DNA of 64,000 nucleotides from Streptomyces aquilus. GTDB taxonomy: Bacteria > Actinomycetota > Actinomycetes > Streptomycetales > Streptomycetaceae. The translations under genes and the position numbers were made by a program. The notes beneath the pieces were generated by a model that was not told the DNA's origin, searched no databases, and saw only the letters and a program-made list of their open reading frames with translations. How positions within the stretch are numbered: position 1 is the stretch's first letter; each line of letters starts with the position of its first letter. The DNA is taken from the NCBI RefSeq assembly GCF_003955715.1, contig NZ_CP034463.1, positions 62,001 to 126,000 of the forward strand. The letters are read 5' to 3'. Shown here piece after piece: positions 1 through 9,297 of this stretch.

Positions 1-530
1 TCCTCGGCCTCGAAGGCGTACGGGGAGGCGTCCAGGCGTTCTGGGAAGAGTCCGAGCTCCCGGGTGTGGGCCAACGCTTCCTCGCAAGGCCGACTGCTGC
101 TGATGTAGAGGTACTGGTCCCATCCCACATGGACCGCGAACGCGCCTTCCGCCTCCAGCCGACACCAGGCTCCGTATTCGCGCAACATGGCTCGCACCAG
201 CTGCAGCCCGATATCGAGCGGTACTTCTGCCCCGTCGTGAAAACCGGTAAGGCCGCCAGGGAAGAGCCCGTCCAACCCAAAGCCGTCCACCGGAGGCTCC
301 ACACCGAAGTGCGCCAAGGACGGGACCTGTGGTTCACGTACGGCCAGGTGATCGACGCCGCTGTCCCCGGCGAAGGCCGCGACCGCCTGAAGATAAGACG
401 CCTCGACCTCGCCGTGATCGCTGACGGTGTCCTCACTGCCCGTGTAATGCCCGTGTTCGTCACGGTCGGCAGGGTCGTACTTGGTGACGCGGTAGACGTA
501 GGGGAGCTGCACCGCCCCATCATCCAGCAC
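1..530 (-). CDS. Conserved Streptomyces-type hypothetical protein, cut by window edge
   Basis: The minus strand stays open from a GTG at 530 to the window edge, about 176 codons with no stop. It has strong actinobacterial codon bias. The N-terminus reads LPYVYRVTKYDPADRDEHG and the last visible part reads FAVHVGWDQYLYISSS followed by a helix ending ELGLFPERLDASPY. The sequence is soluble, acidic and without a signal peptide. I recognise the style as a widespread Streptomyces hypothetical family but assign no function. An upstream ATG is out of frame, so the GTG is the best start seen. The 3' end lies outside the window. Confidence 0.7.
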   Translation of the reverse strand, partial: MLDDGAVQLPYVYRVTKYDPADRDEHGHYTGSEDTVSDHGEVEASYLQAVAAFAGDSGVDHLAVREPQVPSLAHFGVEPPVDGFGLDGLFPGGLTGFHDGAEVPLDIGLQLVRAMLREYGAWCRLEAEGAFAVHVGWDQYLYISSSRPCEEALAHTRELGLFPERLDASPYAFEAE

Positions 531-864
531 GCTTGTGTCGCCCCCCGAGGAAATGTCATGGGAGGTGAGACAGAGGCGTAGGCCAATATCTTGAGACAGA
601 TCAGGAACCTGCTCGTCAGCGCAATGCTCTGTGACACGAGCCGCGAGATCCTACAGCAGGCTATGACCGGCCCACCCGTTGCGCACGCGGGAGCGCCCGC
701 CGGGTATGCGATCGCCTCGACAGGGACGTCGATGGTCGGGCTCCTGGTCGGCCGCCGCTGCACCCGGCCCCGCGGTGCGCCCTCTTGTACGAGGCACCCC
801 ACAACGGAGTGATCTTGGATCGCAGGCCGTGACGGGCCAGGAGATCACGACAGTTTGCACGATT

Positions 865-1177
865 ATGAACCGATTCATGACCATGACCGCGATCACGGCC
901 ATCCTCGCCGGCCTCGCCGTTGCTCCACAGGCCGCCGCCGCACCCCCGCAGAAGACGACCGCCGCACCGTGCACCACGCAGTGGGAGGTCACGGGCAAGA
1001 CGGTGGCCGTACGGCGCCCGGCGAGCGGAGGGCGACCGCGTGACCTCCTGCGTCACCGCCATCGCCAGAACCGAGAGCGGACCCGCCTACCACAAGTGCG
1101 GCCGCGACGGACACCTGTGGCAGATCGTCCGAGGCGGACAGGTCCCCCAGACCTGCCTGAAGAAGGTCAACCACTAG
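865..1177 (+). pseudogene. Small secreted protein, frameshifted
   Basis: From ATG 865 the product starts MNRFMTMTAITAILAGLAVA, a clear Sec signal peptide with an Ala-rich cleavage region. It continues as a small Cys-containing mature domain (PCTTQWEVTGKTVAVRRPAS). Near 1030 the reading must move one frame to keep good sequence (GDRVTSCVTAIARTESGPAY, then HKCGRDGHLWQIVRGG), which ends at TAG 1177. The joined product of about 100 residues would be a secreted SH3-like small protein with paired cysteines. The frameshift may be real decay or a sequencing indel. Confidence 0.5.
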
Positions 1178-1187
1178 GCCGGTCAAG

Positions 1188-1204
1188 CCCCCCCCCGGGG
1201 GGGG
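1188..1204. repeat. C9-G8 homopolymer palindrome
   Basis: Nine C followed directly by eight G lie 10 bp after the stop of the preceding frameshifted gene. The tract is self-complementary but has no loop, so it is a poor terminator on paper. It is a likely site for slippage or sequencing error. Confidence 0.6.
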
Positions 1205-1291
1205 CGATGAGCCGTAGAACGCAGCGCCTACCCCCGAGAGCCGGGGACGGGCGCTGTTTCCACCATCAGTGCGCCGTTGTCTGTTGCGCCG

Positions 1292-1599
1292 ATGGGCACG
1301 TGTTCAGTACCGCTTTCGACGATGTTCGTCATCGGGGACGGCAACCTGCTGCCCATGGAGAAGGAGCAGGACAAGATCCGGATGACCGACGGCGCTTACC
1401 TCAAGGACGACGACCTGTCTTCAACAAGGAATACGAGGTCCACGCGTACGTGAACTGCATGCTGGTCGACTTCTTCGCCGCAGATGAACGCGACCACGAC
1501 TGCGAGGCCGACGGCTACAGCGACACGCCGCATGGACTCACGAAGTGTGATTCGGAGCACACGGTCCTGCTCCTCTGCGACAGGCCCAAATGCCCCTGA
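1292..1599 (+). pseudogene. Small Cys-rich hypothetical protein, frameshifted
   Basis: One frame (ATG 1292) gives MFVIGDGNLLPMEKEQDKIR followed by MTDGAYLKDDDL, then runs out of sense. The next frame continues naturally from about 1425 with NKEYEVHAYVNCMLVDFFAA and ends in a Cys-containing tail (CDRPKCP) at TGA 1599. Together they read as one protein of about 100 residues broken by a single indel. No family was recognised. Confidence 0.35.
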
Positions 1600-1780
1600 C
1601 CAGCGGTTTTTGGAAAAGCGCCGGACGTAGGCAAGAGGTTGAGCAACACGCTACCTGAACGCCGAAATCCACGTTTCCGGGCGTCGCGATAGTCCGATTA
1701 GCCCGAATACAGGTCGTGTCCGGTGTAAGTCCCCACCAGTACGGTTGTCGCTACCGAAAACCCCTTCGGAGGCATGACGA

Positions 1781-1836
1781 AGGGAGACCCCTGCGCGGTC
1801 CGTGCTTTGGCGGGCCTGGCCACGCGGGGATCTCCC
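1781..1836. other. Imperfect hairpin upstream of a small membrane gene
   Basis: AGGGAGACCCCTGCG at 1781-1795 pairs with CGCGGGGATCTCCCT at 1822-1836 across a loop of about 26 nt. It lies 45 bp before the start of the next gene. It could be a terminator or a leader RNA structure; there is no U tract. The rest of 1600-1880 shows no gene. Confidence 0.35.
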
Positions 1837-1880
1837 TCTCGTGTCGTCAACGGCTTGTCCGCTGTTAGGAGACCAACCGG

Positions 1881-2093
1881 ATGACGCTTCACGAACGTAC
1901 CCCAGGCGAGACCCCGCCGCCCAGCTCCGCATGGCTCACGCGGCTGACCGCCCTGACCGGACTCGTCTCCATCATCGGGATCGTGGTCCTGTCCCTGACC
2001 CACAACACCGAGGCCGCAGCCACCGTCGGCGCCATCGGCACGGCAGTAACGGCTCTGGGCGGCGTGCAGATCGGCGTGCGCAACCGCCAGTGA
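1881..2093 (+). CDS. Small single-span membrane protein
   Basis: A 70-residue protein starts at ATG 1881, after a purine-rich site (TTAGGAGACCAACCGG). A polar N-terminus is followed by one hydrophobic helix at about residues 22-42 (LTALTGLVSIIGIVVLSLTH), then a small Ala/Gly-rich second segment ending in a basic tail. Small membrane proteins of this kind are common in Streptomyces accessory regions. Function unknown. Confidence 0.6.
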   Translation: MTLHERTPGETPPPSSAWLTRLTALTGLVSIIGIVVLSLTHNTEAAATVGAIGTAVTALGGVQIGVRNRQ

Positions 2094-2285
2094 TGGGGCT
2101 CTTGCCCGGCCCTGGGCATCCTTCGCCTCCCATGCAATCGTTCCCGAGCATCCGCGAATCCTGAAGGGCAGCACACCGCGGGTGTACGGGAACGGACCGG
2201 TTGCTGAGGCACCCTCTCCCGACAGACAACCAACTGCCATGCTGAGCCGCCGAACGCACACCTCACCCCACCTTTGGAGAGCAGT

Positions 2286-2642
2286 GTGGAACTGAGCGCC
2301 ACCGGCGAACCCGCCGTCGTGCAGGAAGACACCCATGTCCACGTCGGCCTGGATCTCCGGCCGGGCAGCCTCACCCTCATCCGGGACGGAGAGGACTTCG
2401 AGCCGTACCGCGCCGTGGTGCAGTTCGTCGGCGTCCACGACAACCCGTGGGCAGCGCAGGAGGTCAAGTTTTCAGCGACGGGACCGGACGGCAAGAACGT
2501 GGGGTTGACCGTGGATCTCCTCAATGACTCCTGGGACGGGCCCCGGGACGATGTTCCCGAGGCGATCTGGAAGGTGGTGGCCCTGGCCGCGACGTCCGCC
2601 GGGGACATCGGCATCACCTATACAGCTCCTGGCCCAACCTGA
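2286..2642 (+). CDS. Hypothetical small soluble protein
   Basis: The start is chosen at GTG 2286, six bases after a GGAG site; a TTG at 2274 would overlap that site. The 118-residue product is acidic and rich in predicted beta strands (VQEDTHVHVGLDLRPGSLTL, then VVQFVGVHDNPW). It has no signal peptide, membrane segment or known motif. Its last 25 bp overlap, tail to tail, a degenerate minus-strand gene. Function unknown. Confidence 0.6.
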   Translation: MELSATGEPAVVQEDTHVHVGLDLRPGSLTLIRDGEDFEPYRAVVQFVGVHDNPWAAQEVKFSATGPDGKNVGLTVDLLNDSWDGPRDDVPEAIWKVVALAATSAGDIGITYTAPGPT

Positions 2643-2985
2643 GGCAGATGCGCGCTGTCGAGAATTACGTACATTGCCGCCAGCTCCTTCTGGACAGCGG
2701 CGACGGGATCGCTGGCGACGATCTTCGGGATGCCGAGCACGCAGCCTGTGATCGCCAGAACTTCCGGGACGCCGGCCTCTCCCCATCGGTCGGGCTCATC
2801 GCAGTCCGCCGGGTCCAGGCTGCTCGTGGCCTCCTCGACAGCGTCGGCCAGATCTCCTGTGATCCAGTTCCCGGTCGCCGGGCCAGGCAGGAACGAAGCC
2901 AGTTCGCCGCCCGCAGGTCGGCGGCGGCAGTCGCTTCAAGAGCCGCGGTCTCGCTGGGGATGGGCTCACGGGGCGGCCGACCAGG
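2618..2985 (-). pseudogene. Degenerate hypothetical gene, frameshifted
   Basis: On the minus strand, 2905 to the TAG at 2618 encodes good sequence (PGPATGNWITGDLADAVEEA, ending VILDSAHLPQVGPGAV). A TGA closes this frame just upstream with no usable start. Another frame continues the sense upstream (PIPSETAALEATAAADLRAA) across an apparent one-base shift near 2905. So this is one broken gene running toward its convergent neighbour. No family was recognised. From 2985 to 3080 I see only a short decayed minus-strand fragment (VLPDGTYYQISRPAAV then stop). Confidence 0.4.
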
Positions 2986-3080
2986 CTGCTAGACCGCGGC
3001 GGGACGGGAAATCTGGTAGTACGTCCCGTCTGGCAGAACGCCCCTCTGCGACCAGCGACACGTCCCCAGCCCGCACGTGC

Positions 3081-3785
3081 TCAGGCCGTGTCGGCGTAGG
3101 GCACAGCCCACGCGCCGCTCGTGGTGGACACTTCGAAGGGCAGGCGCCACGGCTTATGCCCTTCAGCTTCGCAGTCGGCCCACAACCGCAGGGGACGCTG
3201 GTAGCGGTAGTCGGCTTCCCATCGCAACTCGCCGGACGCGCCCTCGTACCAGCGCGGCCGCATGCTGGGTTGGACAGTGACCTTCCGCTCGTCGTGAGCC
3301 TCCAGGTGGAAAGGCCCAGCGGTTCGCTCTCCTGCGTCGGCCCGGTCGACCCCTTGACGGAACCTCAGCGGGCCCCAGATCACTGCGGCGCGCTCGGCTC
3401 GCTGTTCCTCGGGGTCCGCGCCAAGGACCGGGTCATCGGAGTGGTCGCGGTCGTCGCGGATGCTCAGGCGGACCTGAAGGCGTCCCAGCTCCCCTGGTCC
3501 CTCGAATCGCAGAACGAGCACGTGATTGGGCTCGGAAAGGTCAACGCGTACTCGGAGGCGGGGGGTCAGTTCGCGGTGCCAGCGGTCCCGCTCGATCTGG
3601 GCCACCGACTCGGCAGTCTGAGCAGCCAGTTCGGCCGTCCGATTCGCCGTCTGCCCGTTGTGGTCTGACGACTCGGCAGCCTTCTTAGCTGTCTTCGCGG
3701 CGTCCATGGCGCTGTACGCAGCCCAGCCCGTGAAGAGCGCGGCAGCAGCCGCGAGGCTGCCCTCAACAAGGTCCATGCGCGGCAT
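3081..3785 (-). CDS. Membrane-anchored hypothetical protein with N-terminal coiled coil
   Basis: A 234-residue protein. Residues 6-27 form one hydrophobic anchor (GSLAAAAALFTGWAAYSAMD). Residues 28-65 form a charged, heptad-like helix (TANRTAELAAQTAESVAQIE). A globular domain starts at the RDRWHRELTPRLRV motif often seen after such anchors in Streptomyces. The soluble part is rich in Trp and Arg with beta-type periodicity. No catalytic motif is visible. The ATG at 3785 gives the anchor directly. Probably a membrane-tethered protein of unknown job. Confidence 0.65.
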   Translation of the reverse strand: MPRMDLVEGSLAAAAALFTGWAAYSAMDAAKTAKKAAESSDHNGQTANRTAELAAQTAESVAQIERDRWHRELTPRLRVRVDLSEPNHVLVLRFEGPGELGRLQVRLSIRDDRDHSDDPVLGADPEEQRAERAAVIWGPLRFRQGVDRADAGERTAGPFHLEAHDERKVTVQPSMRPRWYEGASGELRWEADYRYQRPLRLWADCEAEGHKPWRLPFEVSTTSGAWAVPYADTA

Positions 3786-3916
3786 TCAACCTGCACTGCG
3801 GACATGGCGCGCCGATTTGCCGAATCCGACGAAGCGGGCAGCGCCCTCCACGCCATCTGTGCAGCCGTCCGGGGGGCCTGTGCCAAAGATGCTCATGACG
3901 GTGGAAGTCGTTGACC

Positions 3917-4770
3917 ATGTCCTCGCCTACGCCCGACTGGTCTCTGGCCGAACCGATGCGCGCCGTACCGGTCAACGATCCGGCTTTGCCTTCCGGGTGC
4001 GCGGCACAGGTCAAGTGGGATGGCTATCGCGCCCTCGCGGGGCGGTGGGCCGACGGCCATATCGCCGTACGGAGCCGTAACGGCCGGGACCTGGCCGCCC
4101 CGTTCCCGGAGATCGCGCACGCGGTGGAGCAGCTGCCCGTCGACACGGCCGTCGACTGCGAACTGGTGGTGTGGGAGGCGGGTCGGCTGGCGTTCGAGCG
4201 TCTCCAGCAGCGCATGCACCGCCGCGGCGCGGGTGCGGCCCGGGCGGCGGAGAAGTGGCCGGCGCACCTGGTGGCGTTCGATGTCCTGCGTCTGCACGGA
4301 CGGGATCTGACCAGCCGTCCGCTCGCTGAGCGTCTGATCGCGCTGGAGGAACTGTTCCGCGAGCACGCCCTGGCGGCGCCGTGGTCGCTGTGCCCGACCA
4401 CGACTGACCCCGAGCAGGCTGCCGCCTGGCTTGTAGTGCTCGTAAGGCGCCCTCATTTCCCACGCGTGCTCGTACGCGTCTTCGGCCGCTCGGCGAGAGA
4501 CCGGGTTCCGTCGAACGCTGCAGCCCGGTCATCGGTTGAGCTGACGGGTGGGCCATTGCGCGCCAACATGCTGAACTTGACAGAGAATCCGCCGAGTGGG
4601 GCTCCCGGGAGCACTTGTCGGTGCTCCTGGTCGTGCCCGAGGTCATCGCCGAAGTCGCCGTGGACGTTGCCCGGGACAGCGCCGGGCGCTGGCGCCACCC
4701 GACACGGCTCACACGTATCCGCACCGACATGGAGCCCGGCGAGGTGCCGCGGTTCGGGACGGCCCTCTAG
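3917..4770 (+). pseudogene. ATP-dependent DNA ligase (LigC/LigD-type), internally deleted
   Basis: From ATG 3917 the sequence matches the N-terminal half of a small ATP-dependent DNA ligase. It has the nucleotidyl-lysine motif QVKWDGYRAL, the RSRNGRDL segment, and the AVDCELVVWE and VAFDVLRLHG motifs; similarity stops near 4435 (TDPEQAAAWL). The matching C-terminus (VVPEVIAEVAVDVARDSAGR, then RWRHPTRLTRIRTDM) reappears in another frame and ends at TAG 4770. About 160 bp of unrelated sequence replaces the middle, including the motif IV/V region. The enzyme would seal nicks using ATP, but this copy cannot be active. Confidence 0.7.
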
Positions 4771-4989
4771 CGGGTCAGCGGCAGGTGTTCCAGTTGCGCC
4801 CGTCGTGTACCAAGGCGCCGCTGCGTTCCAGGACGCGCGGATCGCTGGACCGGCAGCTGGACGGCTGGCACTCCGCCCGAGTGTCAGCCGGACCCTTCGT
4901 AGCCCGGATCCGAGCAGCGCACGGCCGCCCGGACGCGATCGAGTGACAGAGATGATGCGGGAACTCTCACTGGCGCGCCATCGGTGCGC

Positions 4990-5508
4990 TCACCAGATGG
5001 TCGCCTGCTCCGCGGCGGGCTGGTAAGCCAGACCGCGGAATACCGGTGGCACCGTCGCGGAACGAGGCGCGTGATCATGCCGATGCCCAGGACCGGGACC
5101 GGGACCTCCATGGGCATGATGGCTGTGCGCGGCGACGTATCCGCCGTGCTCGTCCCGCTCGTACACGCCGTTCGCAAAGAGACGGGCGGCCCGCTCCCGC
5201 AGAGCAGAGAAACTGGCCGGTACGTCCTCCAGCAACGGGAATCCGACGGGGCTCTGCTGCAGCCACGCATGACAGATCACCGTCAGGATGTCGGCACACG
5301 GCCCGGTGACCTCCTCATGGACCACGGCATACAGCGACGCGATCAGATCAAAGACGGTGTCCTCGTCCTCCACGCGCATCCGTGCAGTGGGCGGGTACAT
5401 CCGGCCCCCGATCACGGCTGGCTTGTCCCGGAACACCATCGGTTTCGGCACCACCCCGTGCGCGTTGCACTCATGAACGGCCGTAGACTTCGGCTTCCTG
5501 TTGACCAC
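4990..5508 (-). CDS. Hypothetical protein with His-rich tail
   Basis: The sensible part starts at a GTG near 5508 or at the paired GTGs at 5454/5451 (VVPKPMVFRDKPAVIGGRMY). It runs about 165 residues. The core is helical (VFDLIASLYAVVHEEVTGPC, then TVICHAWLQQSPVGFPLLED). The C-terminus is rich in His and Gly (HSHHAHGGPGPGPGHRHDH) and may bind metal or may be a degenerate tail. There is no signal peptide. Similar proteins of unknown function occur in Streptomyces. Between 5509 and 5814 no gene can be supported. Confidence 0.5.
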   Translation of the reverse strand: MVNRKPKSTAVHECNAHGVVPKPMVFRDKPAVIGGRMYPPTARMRVEDEDTVFDLIASLYAVVHEEVTGPCADILTVICHAWLQQSPVGFPLLEDVPASFSALRERAARLFANGVYERDEHGGYVAAHSHHAHGGPGPGPGHRHDHAPRSATVPPVFRGLAYQPAAEQATIW

Positions 5509-5814
5509 ACGCCCAACTGAGGTCCCGGCGCCCGGGGAACGGCACCGTCGTCCCAGTTCACTCCAACAGCACGGCGATATACGCCATCCCCACCGCCCTG
5601 GGCCGCAACTGCCGCTCACCGCTTCACTCCGCCGTTGCCGTGCCACGATCGCGTACCGAGGAGCGGGGCGCGCGGGATCCGCCGCACCATCCCGTCCTCA
5701 AGAAACGCGGCTCGTGTGGCAGCCGGCCACCGAAGTTCGACCGCAGAACTACAAGACTCAGCCCGCCGCACAACGCCGTTTCCGTCCAGCGCACCGGTCC
5801 TTGAAGGTCTACGC

Positions 5815-8800
5815 TCACGACGCGAACCCGCGGGCCGCCCGCAGGATGTCACTTGGAGCGGTCCCGCACTGGGCCCATGCGATACCGACACCTGCGCGCA
5901 TCTGCACGGTCTGGTTGCCCAGGGGGATCGGCAGGTGGATCTGGGACTGCATCCACACCGCGGCGCTGTGCGCATCGGCGGGACCGAAGCCGTCGGCGAG
6001 GACGACGAACTCGTCACCGCCATACCGGGCGACCGTGTCGCCGTCGCGTACGGCCTTACTGAGCCGCCGGGCGACCTCGACGAGGACTCTGTCCCCCGCG
6101 TCGTGCCCGAAGCGGGTGTTGATCGCCTTGAAGTCGCGGAGGGCGAGGAACACCACGGCCAGGCCATGGGTGTTGTCGTCGCCCACAGGGGCCAATACGT
6201 GGATGTGGGGGGACGCGGCCTGGTCGGCGTGGCGGAGGTGGGGGTCGTCGACCCGCTCCGCAGCAGTGTCGGACCCGTGGCCCCGGTATGCGCAGAGCCT
6301 GGCGTCAATACGGGCGTGCAACTCGGCGGAGTTCGGCAGGCCGGTGAGGGAGTCGTGGGAGGCGCGGTGGGCGAGCCGGAGCTCGCGGCGCTTGCGGTCC
6401 TCTATCTCCTCGACGTGAATGAGCAAGAAGCGGGGGCCATCGGCGGCGTCCGCGACCACGCTGTTGCGCAGCGAGACCCACAGATACGTCCCGTCGCGGC
6501 GCCCGAGGCGTAGTTCCGCGCGCCCGCCCTCGGCGCTGGTGCGGAGCAGGATGGCCATGTCCTCGGGGTGGACGAAATCAGAGAACGAATAGCGGCGCAT
6601 GGCAGAGGCGGGGCGGCCGAGCATGCGGCACAGTGCGTCGTTCGTCCGGAGGATGCTGCCGTGGCGGCCGCCGTCCATCTCGGCGATGGCCATACCGTTG
6701 GGCCCGTACTCGAAGGCCTGCCGGAAGGATTCCTCGCTGGCCCGCAGCGCCTGCTGCTCCCTTTCGAGCCTGACCAGTGCCCGCTGCATATTCGAGCGTA
6801 GCCGCGCGTTGCTGATCGCGATGGCGGCCTGGAAGGCGTACTCCTCCAAATCCCGGCGCTCGTCCGGCCGGGGACGACGGCGGGTGAGGGGTTGGTCCAC
6901 GGAAATCACACCGAGCAGCTCACGGTGGGCGGCGCCGGGAGCGCTCCGGGTGTACATCGGCGCGAAGAGGCGGTCGGAGGGGTGCCACTCGTCCTCGAAG
7001 CGGGGTACGGGGCCGTCGGTGTACCACTGCGGTACGTCGTCGTCGTCGAGGACCCAGCCCTCGGTGTGCGGGATGAAGACCAGGTCTCCCCAGTTCTCAC
7101 CCATGCTCAGCCGGCGCTCCCAGGAGTCACGGGAGCCGACCCGGCCAGTGATCTGTGCCTCGGCGGCGGGGTTGCCCGCGAAAGAGGCGACCACGAGATC
7201 GCCGTCCGGGCGGACGAGGTTGACGGATGCCAGCTCGTACCCGAGACCGGCCACAACTCCGTGGGCGACGACCTTCAGGGTGTCCGCGAGATTGTGGGCG
7301 AGATGGAGACCCTGGACCGCGGCCCGCAGACTGTGAATCTTGTCGATGGCGAGCGCGCTGCCGGTGGCGAACTCGGCAGCAACCGACAGATCGGCGTCCT
7401 GGAAGGGCTGCTCGGTGGGGTGCCGCAGGAGGACCGCCGTGCCGATGATCCGCCTGCGACCGTGCAGGGGCACAAGAACGGTGTGGCCTCCGCCAGGTGC
7501 CTTATGCCCCTCGCCGAGCAGTTCCAGCAGTGCGGTGTCACCGACCGGCGAGTCGGTGGTGACCGGCAGTGCCCCGTTCAGTACTTCGAAGAGCGCGCTG
7601 TCGGGGCGTACCTCGCACTGCGCGGCACCCCCTCCGGCATGGAGCGGCTGCACTTGTTGCAGCCGGAGCACCAGCGGGCCCGCGTGTTCTTCGTCGTCCA
7701 CCGGGAGCGGGTCCCGCAGGTAGACCATGACCGCGTCAGCGACGGTGGGGACGGCGGCCCGGCGCAGCCGCGTCACGATGTCCTCCGGGTCCCTTCCCCA
7801 GGTGATCCGCCGGGCGGCCTCGGAGATGTCGCCCTGGGGGTCGGCGGCCGGAGGCCGTGGGGATTCGAGCGCGGGGAAGGTTGTGTCCTGGCTGGTCGGC
7901 GGGTTGTTCGGGGTTGTTCCGGACGACCCGAAGGGTTGTCCCCCTGGGTTCTGCCGAATGTGTCCGGGCGCTAAGACGCTGGCTTGCGCCGGAGAAGCAG
8001 GGGGACTTGAGGACGACCAGTAACCCACCTCGTCGGCGGCCTGCTGAACGGCTTCGTGCTCCTGGTCGAGGACGGCGCGCGCCTTCTCCAGCGCACGGTC
8101 CACGTCGTTGAGCGCAGCGTCGTCCGGGCTGAGTGCGTGCAGATCGGGCCGGGACAGCAGCGGGGCTGGCTCCTGCGTCCGGGATGGCCCGTCCTCCCCC
8201 ATTCGGTGCCGCAACTGGGCTAGTTCGGCCTCCAGTTCATCGATACGGCGTGCCGCGTGGTCGGCGACCTGCTGGGCGATATCCCGCTCCCGCTCGGCGC
8301 GAATCAGCTGTTCACTTAGTTCCGTCTCCTGCCGTTGCGCTCGGAAGAGAAGCTCCACCACCCCTTGACCGCCAGGGAGGTGGACCGCCACCGACTCCAG
8401 CGCGTCAAGCCGACGCCTCAATTCGGCGACCTTCGCCTGGGCCTGTCCGAGCATGACGAACAGCAACGTGGCGATTGACAGGGCCTGTTGCCGCCCGTGC
8501 TCGCCAGCCTCGTAGGCCTGCCGGGCGCGCTGCATCTCCTGGAGAACCTCGATGATGCGGTCCTTGGCCTCCAGCAACTCCCGGGCAGGCACCAGCTCCT
8601 GCGCCTCCGTGATCGCTGTGGGGTTCGTGCCCGCCCGATCCCACAGCATCCTCGCCTCCTCGAGGCGCTGCCGGGAGAGGCCGGCCTGTTCGTGGGGAAA
8701 ACACACGTCGGCCACGGCCTCGACGAGATCCCACGCCAGCGACTCACCGGACAGCCGGTCGCGCAACCGGCGTAACTCGGGCACGGCGCCGGCGATGAAG

Positions 8801-8952
8801 TGCTCGGGAGTGAGCCGTGCGTGCAGCTCCCGTACAGACACCGCTGATTCATCGAGCCAGGAGCGCACCACCGCGACCAGCTGATTGATCTCGACGCACG
8901 AGCCCCGGGCCGGTCCCCACGGGCGCCCCGCTCGCTTCCTCTCGCCGGCCAC
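5815..8952 (-). CDS. Multi-domain GAF-PAS-GGDEF protein, probably catalytically impaired
   Basis: A 1045-residue signalling protein. Residues 1-110 form a helical N-terminal domain and about 120-275 a long coiled coil. Two GAF-like domains lie at about 395-555 and 560-700, a PAS domain at about 735-855, and a GGDEF domain at the C-terminus (RYGGDEF near residue 975). Active GGDEF proteins make cyclic di-GMP from GTP. Here the GGDEF loop is intact, but the segment that normally reads (V/I)DLDxFKxxND reads FLALRDFKAINTRFGHDAGD. The first metal-binding Asp and its partner are therefore lost. The domain also ends abruptly at ILRAARGFAS, about ten residues short of the usual helix. It is more likely a GTP or c-di-GMP binding sensor than an enzyme. 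No partner gene is in the same operon. Confidence 0.8.
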   Translation of the reverse strand: MAGERKRAGRPWGPARGSCVEINQLVAVVRSWLDESAVSVRELHARLTPEHFIAGAVPELRRLRDRLSGESLAWDLVEAVADVCFPHEQAGLSRQRLEEARMLWDRAGTNPTAITEAQELVPARELLEAKDRIIEVLQEMQRARQAYEAGEHGRQQALSIATLLFVMLGQAQAKVAELRRRLDALESVAVHLPGGQGVVELLFRAQRQETELSEQLIRAERERDIAQQVADHAARRIDELEAELAQLRHRMGEDGPSRTQEPAPLLSRPDLHALSPDDAALNDVDRALEKARAVLDQEHEAVQQAADEVGYWSSSSPPASPAQASVLAPGHIRQNPGGQPFGSSGTTPNNPPTSQDTTFPALESPRPPAADPQGDISEAARRITWGRDPEDIVTRLRRAAVPTVADAVMVYLRDPLPVDDEEHAGPLVLRLQQVQPLHAGGGAAQCEVRPDSALFEVLNGALPVTTDSPVGDTALLELLGEGHKAPGGGHTVLVPLHGRRRIIGTAVLLRHPTEQPFQDADLSVAAEFATGSALAIDKIHSLRAAVQGLHLAHNLADTLKVVAHGVVAGLGYELASVNLVRPDGDLVVASFAGNPAAEAQITGRVGSRDSWERRLSMGENWGDLVFIPHTEGWVLDDDDVPQWYTDGPVPRFEDEWHPSDRLFAPMYTRSAPGAAHRELLGVISVDQPLTRRRPRPDERRDLEEYAFQAAIAISNARLRSNMQRALVRLEREQQALRASEESFRQAFEYGPNGMAIAEMDGGRHGSILRTNDALCRMLGRPASAMRRYSFSDFVHPEDMAILLRTSAEGGRAELRLGRRDGTYLWVSLRNSVVADAADGPRFLLIHVEEIEDRKRRELRLAHRASHDSLTGLPNSAELHARIDARLCAYRGHGSDTAAERVDDPHLRHADQAASPHIHVLAPVGDDNTHGLAVVFLALRDFKAINTRFGHDAGDRVLVEVARRLSKAVRDGDTVARYGGDEFVVLADGFGPADAHSAAVWMQSQIHLPIPLGNQTVQMRAGVGIAWAQCGTAPSDILRAARGFAS

Positions 8953-9087
8953 TCGTTCTCCCCCATGGTTTGTTCGCCGGACAACCCTCTGTTGTTACCG
9001 GAGAATCATCCAACCGCCCCACCTGCGATTCCGCGCAGGGATCGTCGTAATTCGTCATCGACACCACACGACCCAGGCGGTGCCTTC

Positions 9088-9288
9088 ATGAAACACACCC
9101 TCCCGGCGTTCCTGCTCCTCGCGCTGGCGGTGGCCGTCCTCTTCTCCGTCGTCGCTGCGGCGATCGCCTTCGCCCTCGCCCGCTGGGAGGGAGCCGCCGT
9201 GCCGTCGGCCCTGTCCCGCTGCGGCATCGCGTTCGCCGCCAGCCTCACCCTGTGCCTCGCCATCTTCTCGGCGCTGGACCGGACGTGA
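9088..9288 (+). CDS. Two-span small membrane protein
   Basis: A 66-residue protein from ATG 9088 with two hydrophobic helices (about 6-31 and 42-62) joined by a short loop ARWEGAAVPSALSRCG. It is clearly related to the small protein at 34126-34335, whose loop reads ARLDGATYASALLRG. Each copy sits close to a candidate defence gene, here SIR2. Function unknown. Confidence 0.65.
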   Translation: MKHTLPAFLLLALAVAVLFSVVAAAIAFALARWEGAAVPSALSRCGIAFAASLTLCLAIFSALDRT

Positions 9289-9297
9289 CCGGAGCGG

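Noticed and set aside
1700..1760. Possible riboswitch or group II intron segment (GTGTCCGGTGTAAGTCCCC)
   Set aside because: Only a short resemblance; the conserved core and domain structure of either RNA could not be found.
4990..5100. His-rich tail as proof of a metal chaperone
   Set aside because: The HxH run is at the very end of a poorly known protein and could result from a frameshift; no conserved metal site was identified.
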